This document shows, piece after piece, positions 12,216 to 24,060 of a stretch of 64,000 nt of DNA (position 1 is its first letter; every line of letters begins with the position of its first letter). The position numbers and the translations under genes are program-made. The stretch comes from Xestospongia bergquistia (lineage: Eukaryota; Porifera; Demospongiae; Haplosclerida; Petrosiidae), in contig OZ014411.1 of NCBI GenBank assembly GCA_963965975.1, forward strand, positions 13,346,501 to 13,410,500, given 5' to 3'. The notes below the pieces were generated by a model that did not search any database, was not told where the DNA came from, and worked only from the letters and a program-made list of their open reading frames with translations.

Positions 12216-13790
12216 ATTCCATAGCTTCGCTTCTGTCTCGAAACGAAACATTCTATGGTTACTAAAGTGACAGTAATCCCATCATCTCCTCGGAAGAAAA
12301 ATTGTTGTTTATTTACCGATGATGAAAGCGACTTTGGGCGTCAGTTTACTGAACCACCTCGATGGGTAAAAGAAGTCAATTGTAAAGAAAGGAACTCAAG
12401 TAGCGATCTAATCTCAAACTGTGATGAATCACACATCGAAGTGGAAGATCTACAATTGAGCATAAGCACTAAATACAATTCGATCAGTTTCAACCAGACT
12501 ACCCGTCTCAAGTTCCTAGTTATGGCTGTCAAACTAGTACTAGGACTGAAAATGATGATTTAATAACAAGTGGTATGTTGCTAAGTATAAATAAAATGTA
12601 TTAAACAGACTTCATTTTACCTGCTAGTTTTTGCATAATTACTTAATTTGTTGGAATGTATATATAATTAACGGCTTTCATAATACAATGTGAGTAGTTA
12701 TTTCCCTTGCTACATGTAATATATATATATATCTATCTATATTAGTTGTATAGAGTTAATTAAGAAACATAACTTAAGTTCATACTTCGTGTTCAATAAG
12801 TTAGAGGTAACTATATATAAATTAATACTTATACAGAACTTTTGACAAAATTACTGAAAGAGTTGGAACATAATTGTGAAAAATTAAGAAGATAGATGGA
12901 AGGATTTACAGGAAATTAAAAGACATCGAGAAAGAGATTTTGACTGTAATAAACATTCTTAAGCCTACAACAGAAATTAGAGTAAGTTGTTTCATTTATA
13001 GTTGATACATTAATTTTAGAATGCTGTTATTAAAGTGTACAAGTCTATTGAAGGGTGTGATGACTTTGATGATAATAATCTGTGAGACTTTAAGTTGTAA
13101 ATATTATCTGTAAAGTTAATGTGATAAATTTTCTTACTTTATAGCATATCAATAAAGTGTAAACACAATCAGACAATACTAAAAAAGATATCAGAGGTAA
13201 AAGGATCATTACCAAAGGCTTTGACAGCAATAATTTTGAGTGAGTTCTTAACTATAGTAATACTCTGATTAATTACTTATTGTAAATAGTGGCTGCTCAA
13301 GTGTACTTCACTAGTATGGCAGTTCAATATAAAATGAGCAACACAGATGTTTAAATCTAAAAAGAGGAAAGAGAATAGATTGTTACAGGTAATTGTTTGC
13401 TTGTATTATTATTATTATGGTCATTAGTACATCACCAGAAGTCATCATGGCATAAGAGTGCTCTTAAAAGAATGAATGCTATAACTACAAATGATAAAAG
13501 GAACTGTCTCTCGTATCTTGTCCCAGAACTGATTACTTCAGAAGATAGTGAAACGGAGTTATACAACGGAAAGCTTCAAAGAATATTAGAGTCAGACCGT
13601 TGCCTTGGAGGAGTGAGGTGACATCACTTTTTATGAGTATGGACAAAAAGCACCTTCACGTAATGTCTTGTAAAGGCTAAATGATGATGTTCCGACATCT
13701 AGTTGGATTACTATCTGATCAACATTGTCCAGAAAATGAAGACTGCCAACATGAGCACTCAATTGAATGATATGAACTAAAGTGAGACTA
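12216..13790 (+). pseudogene. Decayed multi-exon gene of unknown function
   Basis: Several coding-looking pieces share one strand. 12216-12560 follows a TTTCAG acceptor and encodes a polar stretch (DDESDFGRQFTEPPRWVKEV); its 3' end reads better in another frame (FDQFQPDYPSQVPSYG), implying a frameshift. 12845-12990 reads LTKLLKELEHN, then after a shift and stop KDIEKEILTVINILKP, ending at a GTAAGT donor. 13024-13085 reads AVIKVYKSIEGCDDFDD. 13440-13720 reads NDKRNCLSYLVPELITSEDS and, after a frameshift, SLFMSMDKKHLHVMSCK. That last wording resembles an uncharacterised, transposon-associated protein family of sponges and cnidarians; this is memory-based and weak. No function assigned. Confidence 0.45.
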
Positions 13791-14323
13791 GTTATCATTG
13801 ATACTGTTACTTTTGTGTTTATATTGCTTATTTTATATATCACTTTTCACAAACCATGATCATATTTATTTACTTATTATTATTGTATCTATTATAGTTT
13901 TCACTTTTTATTTCAATAATTGAAATCTTTGGAAAGTTGATAATTCAAATAAATTTACATTATGTATACAGGAAATATAAAGTTATGGAAACACTCTTGA
14001 ATCTTCAAATTTCATCATAAGTTTCCATTAAATGGAAAGATGTTGTGTACAATATTTCCAATCATGAAACACGTATAAAACTTGATGAAAATATGACATT
14101 TCTATACAGATTTCCATAATAGGAATTATTTTCTTATGTGTTAATTTGATCATATTTACAGTGGTGACTATGACATGATTAGTTTTTATAGCAAATTTGT
14201 TGAACATTATATGTTTTCCCCCTTCCCTTTCATTAGAGCTAGTATTAAAGTTGATAATGAATTTATGAAAAGACCATAATCTATAATTATACTAACAGCA
14301 TGTCACATTAACATAGTCGTTGG
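13791..14323. other. Intergenic, no gene recognised
   Basis: A+T-rich spacer between the decayed gene and the 3' end of the NUP210 gene. Nothing recognised. Confidence 0.5.
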
Positions 14324-17300
14324 TCATTGTGAAAACATATTAAATTTTGGAGAAGCACGATTTGGTGAGTGCTGGTTGTAATTGCTAGTACGTTTAAGTG
14401 CTCCAGATTGACTCCACAGAGGAGTTGATGTTTTCTGTCCTCCAGGAGTTGAAGTTGCTGGTGGAGAGAGAAAGGTTGGAGAACTAGGCTGAGAAGAGGG
14501 AGGGAGGAGAGCAGAAAAACCTGTCTGTGGTTTAGAAGAAGTCTGTTTTAGTGCTATACATATAACAACAGTAGCTAATAATGTGATGACACTAGCAACT
14601 GCTAAAAAGAGAATGTTTCGTTGTTGAGAAATATCATATATTGTGTCTTCTGATGTTTTGTTAGAATCATTGCTAACAGGGCAAGTAACAGGTTCAATTG
14701 AGTCAATGATCTTAGTATAAGATAAAAGTATAACTAGTTTCTGATATGTCAGACTACTAGTGAGAGTTAGATGAACATTTGAGATGTTATGAGAAGGTGG
14801 AAATTTAGTATCAACAACAGACACTGCATATATAGCTGAAGTTGTAGAGAGAGAGTGACGAATCACTGTAAAAGGATGAGGACAGGATGTCTATATAGAT
14901 AAGAAGTGAAAAGGAAGGAATAAATGTTATTTACATGCATACATAAAATGTTAGGGTTATATTTGTAGTAAGAATATACTAGTTAATATATGACAGAAAT
15001 TACAAAATACAGTTCAAATCTTAATCCAGTCATCTTAAAATGTTACTTTAAACAATGACTAGGTGGTCATTTATTCTAAGGACAATAATTAATTCATTAA
15101 TAAAGTATACCTCAAAGGCAAATTATTACTGTGATGGCTTATATCCCTTGCAAATACTTTTACTTATAGTTAATGGCTATTATCTTCATGTACAATTAAA
15201 ATAATGTTCCCTTACTTGTAAACTTTGAAGTACTTTAGGTAGACCCAAAGCTGTAAACAGGACTGTGGACTTATGTGAAGTCAATAAAACACTTGATATA
15301 TCAATAGAGAATGCAAGAAGAAAAGGGACTTCAAGAGATTGTGAAAACACCTCATATGTGTCCTCAAAATCTTTAGCTTTCACTTTAAGAGTTAATGACA
15401 GTTGAGTCATTGTTGTCAAAGTACCAGAGCATGACTATCTATACCAGGTAACAGTTCACAAAAGTTCTGTCCAGTTGTCCGATCAAAAAAGGTTTAGCAA
15501 TGACAAACTTAGATACAGGTAAAACATTACCAGCATTTTGGAGATCTAAAATGCATTCATAATCAACCTGTTGAAGGTACATAGTATCATCACTGACTTG
15601 GTGACCATCAAAATTGAGACCATTTACACAAGCTTTGTTTGGACTTGCTGAAAGCAAAGTAAAATCAGTATTGTTTTGTTCATCTTTCAATTCCACTGGA
15701 ATAAGATATGTCCCAACTTCATCTTGTCTAGGGGAATTAGTAAAGACTGACAAAAAAGATGAAGATGATATTGAAGACAAGTTGAAAATAACACGTTGAA
15801 TGGTGACCACTGATATCTGTCAAAGGGAGAATATCATCTCTAAGGGTATGTGTCTAATATTGTGCCTACTGAGAATACTGAGAACAGATACAGGGACACA
15901 AAAAGTCTGAAATATGTATAGCATGATGAATAGTGGATTGTATGTACTACATTTCCTCAATTAAACATATACTTTGAAAAAACGTCAAGAGTAAATACCA
16001 AGATTATACAAACAAATGCCTAACTGGTTGGTCTGGTTGTGCCCAGAAACACATGTCAGAATTTGCTAACATGTCTTACTATTCAGTTGTGAGTGTTAGC
16101 GATGTCTTAGTTAACTATGGAAAAGTTCCAAGATAAAACAAACACCTATTCTGAATAAAGTTAATAGTTGCTTCATTTAAATGTCTCTTCAAGAATACCA
16201 TAAGTAAAATCAATGCTGGAGCTGTTAATTGAGGATATACAGTATGTCTAATTAATGTGTGTACGTCAAATTATTGACATTGTACCTATCACTATCACAT
16301 ATCTAGGTAGTTAATATGGTCATATGTAATACTTACTTCTGTATGTGTGTCTACAATACCATCAACATTGTGATAAATGACAGCTCTACCAGAACTCACT
16401 GCTCTAGCAACACCAGTAGAAGGATCCAATTCCAAAACACCTTCACCACCAGTATTCCAATTACCTGGATGTTCTGAGAAAAAAAATACATATTTTTATA
16501 ATAATAGTATATCATTATTATGACAATTTACATCATGAAATAAACTAGCTTACACAGAACCATCAACTAAATTGACTACAGAGTTGTATTATATTAATAA
16601 TAAGTACTAGTGGAGTAAGTTGGTACTTTGTAATTACAAATTAAACAAAAACAGGTAAAGTTATGGTAGAAAACTAAAGGTCAGAGTTAATGTATCATGT
16701 GTTTTACTTAAAAGTTACTAGCTGTGTGTATATTGTTAAATGTTTATCAAGTTTATTTATATGGAATGATAAGATAAAAAAGGTGCATATGTTGTTATAT
16801 AAAAACAAAAGTAACAGCAAAAGATAATTTCATGTTATAATTTGCAATGAACAAAAACTAAGTGATAATATTATTTACATTGAGTAATGTAAATATACCT
16901 CCTTGTACTTACTATAGTGATCGTAAATAAATATAGAGAATAATTAGTAACAGGAATGATTATTCTCTTTATTCTTAAGACTGTAATGACTAAAGTGACT
17001 CAGGAAATTGGTTAAAGTGACTGTGTACTCGGAGTACTGAGTAAAGAATTGTCTTTTTTATGTTAGAAACATACCGACAGCTCATTTGATAATTGCTTAT
17101 AGATTTTTACAACTGCTCCACTGGTTTACAACTGTCCTAGAGAGAAGAATTTCTATCTTACTTCAAAGATACACAGTTCATTAACAATTACCCTATGTAT
17201 CTGTAGAATGTTTTTGAGACCAACAATAAAAACAATCATGTCGAAAGCTGGCACAACCAACTAAAGAAGTTGGCATGAAAAGCTCACCAAATATATTTGA

Positions 17301-20300
17301 AATTGTTGATATTTTGAAATCAAATGATCAACAAATTAAAGGAGAGGTTCACATCAAACTCCATTACATTAGAAGATGATGTATCAAGTTTGTCTGCTCA
17401 TACTAGTTTATACATAGATTTCCAATAAATTTCTCATGAGTAGGCAAAATGATATGAAATAAATGTTAATAGGGAAAATGAGCCTATCCTGTAATCATTT
17501 TGATCTGGCTCCTTGCTTTAACTAATTTCTCTTAATTCTAAAATATCCTATAGTGTAAGGTCAGTCTACTCAGCAACCATTCTCTTCAGAATTTTCCGCA
17601 TTGCCATTATTGCTGATATCATGACTGATGTTGGATGTCTGTAATATTATATCTGTAGTTCTCTGACATATAAATACCACATCTATTGAAACTTTTTGAA
17701 CACTTCTTTTGTAGTCTCTGAAGTAATAATAGTAAAGATACAGCTTAATTTCCACAGCCATTACTCCACCAAATTTATTAAACAAGTCCACCTATTAAAC
17801 AGTTCATGAAGTTACACTATTCAATTGGTTTAACAGTTTTGACATTTTAACCAGAAACGTTCACACATTGCCATGAACCGGTTAATAAGATATACAAACT
17901 GAAATAAACTACAAGCAAGTAAGGTCTTTTTCCACTGGACGTGGGACCCTACTTGCTCCCTACTCCTGTGGTTTGACACATTTAAGCAAGATTATAATTG
18001 TAAAAAATCAACTGAAGATTGTTATTATGTGTTATGTTTGTTTCATTGTTTTATTGTATTAATATGTCCAAAGTGACAAATGAAATTCAACCACACCCTT
18101 TAACTGCTGACACATATAGCAACCAATGTATTTATTAACTTTGAATGCAAAAGCTACAACAATAAGCATGACTGATAATGCTCAAACCTTCTAACTAGCT
18201 TACCCTCTGGCTATATTTCTGTCATTCTGCAGCTATAGTCTTCCAAGACATCACTGTTAATTATACAACCTTTTACAGTTTTAGTTTTTGCTAGAGTAGC
18301 ATGACTCAATAATTATTATGTTATGACAAACACAATACTCTAGATAAATGAGATCTTTGTGTTAGGTTTTCCTGACCTTGTCCTTTCAAGTAACCTAATC
18401 ACTGTATCAATGACTACATGTAATTTATTGGACAGACAGAGTAAGGTCTTATCTAGACCTCTGTCATCTACCAATGGATAGAGGATGGCTTTTCTTGCAC
18501 TCTTCTGTCATCTGTCAATGCAACAAGGGTGATTTTCCCTACCAACTCCTCTGTCATCTCTCAATAGATAGAGGACAGTATTCTCTGACCCTAGCCTTTG
18601 ACACACTCGCCTTCTTGTAATTTATCATACAGACAGAGTACAGTTTTCCCTGACCCTAGCCTTTGACACACTCGCCTTCTTGTAATTTATCATACAGACA
18701 GAGTACAGTTTTCCCTGACCCTAGCCTTTGACACACTCGCCTTCTTGTAATTTATCATACAGACAGAGGACAGGTTTCCCTGACCCTAGCCTTTGACACA
18801 CTCACCTTTCTTGTAATTTATCATACAGACAGAGGAAGGTCTTATCTAGGCCTCCATCATCTCTCAATAGATGGAGGATGGCTTTCCTTATCTACTTGTA
18901 CTCCTCTGTCATCTGTCAATAGACAGAGGATGGTTTTCCTTGACCCAAGCATTTGACACACTTGCCTTCTTGTCTTCTGAGGTCAAGGTATCCAACCCAT
19001 AAAGGAAAGGTCTCTTCACCCTAAAAATTGATCAAATTTGTCAACAACTGATGACTATATAAAGAACTGGCAGACCGACACTATAATATTAGAAATAATT
19101 CTTTTAAAACTCTAGAAAAGTGACCTTTAAAGCTATTCCATCAGATAACATCAACAAGATTTCAAGATGATAAAACAAATATTATCAGTGTTGGTTGTCC
19201 TGTTACTATCTGTACAACAATGTAGTACAGCAGTTGTTCAAGGTAATGGTGTATTTATAACTGTTAGATATTATAATCATTTTAGACACCAGTCGTGATA
19301 AGAGATGTACCTCTCCCACACCAAATGTCACTACCAACACACCTTATATTCAAATACTTCAAGGACGTGATGGTCGTGATGGCATGCCAGGTCCTCCTGG
19401 ACCAGCCGGTCCACCTGGAAGAGATGGTTCCAATGGCAAGAAAGGAGACAGAGGGGAACCAGGACCTTCAGGACCAAGAAATGGGGGTGTGGTCTTTACT
19501 AGATGGGGACGAACAACCTGTCCTACAACTAATGATACAGAAATACTCTACAAAGGAAAAGCTGCTGGGAGTTCTCACGATGAGACTGGAGGTGGAGCTA
19601 ACTTCATTTGTTTACCTGATAAACCTGAGTTTCTACAATATACACCTGGTATTAGTCAATATCAGTCATACATCTATGGAGCAGAGTATGAAATTTGGGA
19701 AAACAATGGTCCCTTAGCCCCACTTCATGATCACAACGTTCCCTGTGTTGTATGTTATGTTTCCACTAGAATATCGTATCTAATGATACCTGCAAAGATT
19801 ACATGTCCCAAAACATGGACCACAGAATATCAAGGTTACCTCATGTCTGAACGATCCATCCATAAACGTAATGCAGTTTATGAATGCGTTGATAAAGATG
19901 CTGAATCTATTCCAGGCAGTATTGCTAATACTAATGGTGCTTTATTCCATCATGTTCAAGCTCAATGCAATGGTCTCCTCTGTCCTCCTTATGACAGGCA
20001 GAAAGAGCTAGCTTGTGTAGTGTGTACCAAGTGAACAAATCTATTGTTTAAGTAAATATGATGTTGATTTTGAGTGATTTTTTGTAAATGCACTCCACAT
20101 AATTTTGCATTTTTTTAAAAAAACAATTTAATCTTGTTGATTATAATTTCCCTAAGTATATACTAGAACACAACTGTGATACAAAATGCTTTACATAACA
20201 TGTACATGTAGCTAACAAGACAACTTCATTAAAGCAGTCATTTCTCATGTACAGAGTAAATGAATTTGACACAATTGCTTAAGCTACATATATGATAACA

Positions 20301-23300
20301 TTACCAGTGATTTGTCAGGTAATTTTTTGGGGGGAAAACAGTTAGTGTAGGTAAGGCTATGTAGCAAATTTTTGCTTGATCACTACACTATATTTATGAC
20401 AAAGTTAGGAATTGTACAGTGTGTGTACTGTAAATTGGGAAAATTTTGTTAGCTATAAATTCATTTTAAAAGTTCATGAATATAATTCTGTAATTTTTCA
20501 CATTTTCATGGTTTATGCATATTAAAATCATGGTTTGTCAGATCATATTTTTAGTATGAAAAACAACCATGAAAGTTTATATATATAACACAAAATTACT
20601 GAATTTACAGTACATATGTGAACAAGTCTAACAAAAGAAGTCTTTTTGTGCAAAAAATTGGAACAAATCCTTGCATATAAATGATTGTCATGTGGCCATC
20701 TAAAATAAAACATCAACACAATTTTGTATGCAAGAAAAACAATCATTATGTTTCTAGTGTACCAACTTTAATTAACTTTCTGCTTAAGATGGCTACATAG
20801 CAATCATTTATATTCATATACTTTTTGCATGATAAGAATTCCTTTTTGTCATTATTTGGTTACTTATCATTTCATTTACCTTCTGTGAGGTGAGTAGTAA
20901 AACATATTCTAGCTCCCAAATGTACAGTAGCTAGTGATGGTATAATAGCATATCCTACTCTGACTCTAATATAGTCACATATATGAACACTGTCTGTTAC
21001 CCATACCTAAATAATATAAAGAGAGCATTATAAAGTATGTTACATTATGTATAATACTAATATTTGTAATATTCTTTTGTGACATTTTATTGGAAGCTGA
21101 TCATAAATAACAAATTAACAAATACTCATTTTCACCAATATGCTATGAACACTTGTGCTTTATTGCATTTATAAAACACTATAAAATGTTTTGATTGTAT
21201 GATTGTAGCACACTATTACTGTTCTCCACTCTTCAAACCTCTACTCACTATTGATCTTAGGACAATCTTCTATTTGTAATCTTAGACTACCATGTCAGAG
21301 ACTAAACTGCTGTTTAATTGAAAGTCAGGTGAAGAAAACAAGGTAGTATTGAAGTCAGTCTGGTACTTACACTTCAAAATAGAAAACTACAAGCAACATT
21401 ATGTGATGTGCTGTGGCTCTTAACTAACTTACACTAAATAGTACAATGATTTCCACAAATGTGCATGAATACAATATAATGTTTGTTGCTCACTTTCAAT
21501 ATAGCATTTCCTTTTCTAGATGCTTTCAGAACATAGCTATCATTTTCATGTCCTCGAGTTACATGTACTATATCAAACTGGTTCAACCGGTATGACAACT
21601 CAATCCCAGTGTAATCAAATTGACATCCAATAGAGTCATGTAAAACAGCTGCAAAATGAGCAGAGTATCCCAAAGGAAATGCATGTTGTTTAGAATGAGG
21701 TGATGCTTTAGCTAATGAGGTAGACATTAATGACAAACTGTCCAAAGGCCGCACCTACAATATAAGTACAAACAAAGTATAAATGTATGGTGTGTTATCT
21801 TATTATAATCTGTTCTATTATAACACTTTAACAACTAATTTTTATGAGGCATAATTAATTTTGTGATTTATGACTTTTCTGTTAAGAAACTGTAGGCATG
21901 GAAGCAAAGGTTTAGTAAATTTTCAGATTAAAAACCCTTATCATTATGTGATAAATGTAGATTAGTAAGATTTTATAATGATAAATTTAGCTGAGCTGTA
22001 TATTTGTATATTATAATTAAATGCTAAACATGTACCTCAATATGAACTATGATACTTTGATTTAATCGTAGCTCAAACTCATGAGCTGTTACCATGACAG
22101 CAGTGTGTCCATTGAAACCAGCAGTATGTAATTCACCATTAGCTCTAATAGACACAACAGGTTGGCCCCCTTCTGAACATGGCTGAATTAAATGATAATT
22201 AAGATGAGAATTTCCATCTCTACAAAAAAGAAAGGAAAACATTAACAAAACATGTACATGTATATCTTTACATAAATAGTTTTGTAAAGACTGATTTGTG
22301 TAACTAAAAAAGATAACTAAAATATAATTTTTGTTAAAGAAATAAGTACAATAGCAGTCTTTCTACATGTACATTTCCCACAAATATACCACACCTACTA
22401 TTATTTGTTTATTCTCACATAAATGAGGACACACACCTACCAAATATTGAATTTGGATATAGTGAATTTAGTAATGGAGCTTTTTGAAAGCTTTGTAGGT
22501 AATCTGATTTTTAAAAGCACAGTGTTTGAATGAATGTTCACAGCATTAAGGAAAACAAAAGGAACCTATACATTGACAACTGCATAGCATGTAACTTTTC
22601 TTGTATAGACTTTAATTGTCTATTTTAACAAGTGTGAAAGATTTCATATGAACACTAGATATAGGTATGTTTTATGGGTCTAAATTATTATGAGCACTTA
22701 AAGTAGGAGAAATTCTATAGGAAACACTGAAGTAATAAATTTCTTACAACCACTATTAGGTGGCTCTAATATACTATTGACTGCAAATGAAGTGATCTGG
22801 TTGGTCAATTGTGGAAAAATACATCATAATAACATACCTGTTGGTAATAATCCTTGTATGTCCATTTTGTGGTAAAAGAAGGTGACCATTAGGAGGATTG
22901 AGTAGTTTCAAACGAGCAAATATTAATACTTGAACTTCATCATAGAAAGTGGCTTCATTTGGGGAACATACTCCAGGAGGACACTTTGCCGTAAGTCTTA
23001 TCACCCCTTGACCAGGGTTCCTTGTTCTGAGATATGCAGTGAAATCTCTTTCCTCTTGTAAAGATATACCAGCCTAATATAGTACAATATAATGGAGAAT
23101 ACAAAGTAGAATCATATGTACAAGTTATATATTGACTAAATGGAGTTTGTAGCATGAAAACTAATACAAAAGGTTTTAACTGTGACATAAAGAGCACATA
23201 ACTCATAAGTGTATTCATTACACATCTTTCTATCAACTTTGAGTTTGGTAATTCATAACTATTATAAATGTACAAGTACTATACATGTATATAGTCTATG

Positions 23301-23438
23301 TACCTTATCATGAACAGAAGCCAATGAAAGAGCATCCATATTAGACACTGTCCAATGAAATATCAGTCCAGAGACTGCACTACTGAATGTAAATGGTGTC
23401 TCATCATCTTGTACACCTTCAGCATAATATACAGATAT
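14324..23438 (-). CDS. NUP210: Nuclear pore membrane glycoprotein 210 (gp210), C-terminal part
   Basis: Integral membrane nucleoporin with Ig-like repeats in the perinuclear space and a C-terminal membrane anchor. Exons (minus strand order): 23304-23438, 22838-23073, 22036-22219, 21494-21754, 20880-21006, 16337-16473, 15445-15816, 15216-15434, 14324-14890. All phases agree except 15445/15434, which are only 10 bases apart (see findings). Diagnostic pieces: ITNRDG across exons 2-3, GQPVVSIRANGELHTAGFNG, FPLGYSAHFAAVLHDSIG, and HPGNWNTGGEGVLELDPSTG followed by GVARAVSSGRAVIYHNV; all follow gp210 order. The last exon has one hydrophobic helix (ILFLAVASVITLLATVVICI) and a Ser/Pro-rich tail of about 70 residues ending FNMFSQ. 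About 755 residues are present against roughly 1900 in the family. The N-terminal 1100 or so were not found upstream in this window. Confidence 0.87.
17578..17791 (-). other. Exon-like open segment inside the NUP210 intron (function unknown)
   Basis: Bounded by an AATAG acceptor and a GTTGCT donor-like sequence, open throughout, 71 codons, beginning VDLFNKFGGVMAVEIKLYLY. Its 3' phase would fit the next NUP210 exon, but its 5' phase does not fit the preceding one: joining gives an immediate stop. NUP210 reads through without it. It could be a cryptic or alternative exon, or chance. Confidence 0.25.
18425..18980. repeat. Tandem repeat with a 65-bp core (about four copies)
   Basis: The word GACCCTAGCCTTTGACACAC begins at 18587, 18652, 18717 and 18782, an exact 65-base spacing; the core array runs 18585-18836. 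It is flanked on both sides (18425-18584 and 18837-18980) by a second repeat built on CTGTCATCT...ATAGAGGATGG. It lies inside the NUP210 intron, about 190-640 bases upstream of the collagen gene start. Confidence 0.9.
19056..19063 (+). promoter_or_regulatory. TATA box (TATATAAA) of the collagen-like gene
   Basis: TATATAAA 104 bases upstream of the ATG, leaving room for a 5' UTR of about 75 bases. On the sense strand of the nested gene, so it supports independent transcription from within the NUP210 intron. Confidence 0.6.
19167..20034 (+). CDS. Short-chain (spongin-like) collagen, secreted
   Basis: Extracellular structural protein of the sponge short-chain collagen type. Two exons: 19167-19242 and 19286-20034, phase 1, GT..AG intron of 43 bases; 274 residues. 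Exon 1 encodes a signal peptide (MIKQILSVLVVLLLSVQQCS). Exon 2 gives a short linker, then about 13 Gly-X-Y triplets starting GRDGRDGMPGPPGPAGPPGR, then a Cys-rich non-collagenous C-terminal domain opening GGVVFTRWGRTTCP and ending LACVVCTK. That domain, with paired motifs such as VPCVVCYV and MIPAKITCPKTW, is the family hallmark. The triple-helical part is very short. The gene lies antisense in a NUP210 intron, with TATA box and an upstream 65-bp repeat array. Intact: no stops or frame breaks. The start codon is set by the signal peptide. Confidence 0.92.
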
Positions 23439-23647
23439 CTATAATAGTAAAAATATAGTAAATGGAAGAAAAAGTTTGTCAGATTACAAGACTTATCTGT
23501 TATCTGTTGTTATCTGGTTGCTATAGCAGCATATTCATCCAGCAATCACTTTGTGAGATAAAGGATCTGTTACAGATCTTAACATTTTAGTTTTAACTTT
23601 TTTTAAGCTAACGACAGTGCAATCAGCGCCAAATGGAACATTTCCAG

Positions 23648-24060
23648 TAAAAAAAGAACTAGTCTCATGATATCATCCCCTTGAGAGACTAAGACAGATC
23701 TACATGTAAATAACAATTATTTGCTGCTATTCATGGTTACTTTAGTGTCTTACTTTGAATGGAAAAGATCTCTTAGGTCATTGAATAAATCAGACAAACT
23801 GGAACAAGACACATCAATACTTAACTCCATCCATCTTGTCATTGTAATTAACTATTCATAAGTTAATTATTCATAAGTACTGTTGGCAGACAAGGATTGA
23901 TTACTTTATCAGATTTTGTGCACATCTCCTAAAATCATTCTTTTTGAGAACTGCTTGAAAAGACCTCAATCTTAAGTACTTTTTATGTATATTGAATAAA
24001 AGATGTTTCCTCTTTATTAGATTTTATCTGCTCATATAATGGATAATGGAGCTAGTATAG
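23648..24060. repeat. Left arm of a 400-bp inverted repeat
   Basis: Reverse complement of 27800-28200 at roughly 80-85% by eye. Shared anchors in order: GAACTAGTCT, ATCCCCTTGAGAGA, CTACATGTAAATA, TTCATGGTTACTTTA, GAATAAAT, TTAATTATTCATAA, ACATCTCCTA, CCTCTTTATTAGAT, CATATAATGG. The inner end looks like an exon (TTTATTAG acceptor, then a readable MDNGASIGGSQATPHTSG and GTACAGC donor), so the repeat may be two inverted copies of part of a gene. Confidence 0.8.

Noticed and set aside
17578..17791. Additional NUP210 exon
   Set aside because: Joining to the preceding exon (ends phase 1) gives an immediate stop, whereas skipping it yields the conserved gp210 sequence without a gap.
23304..23438. 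This exon as the true start of a short NUP210
   Set aside because: It begins at a TATTATAG acceptor in phase 0, with no ATG or signal peptide, so it is internal.
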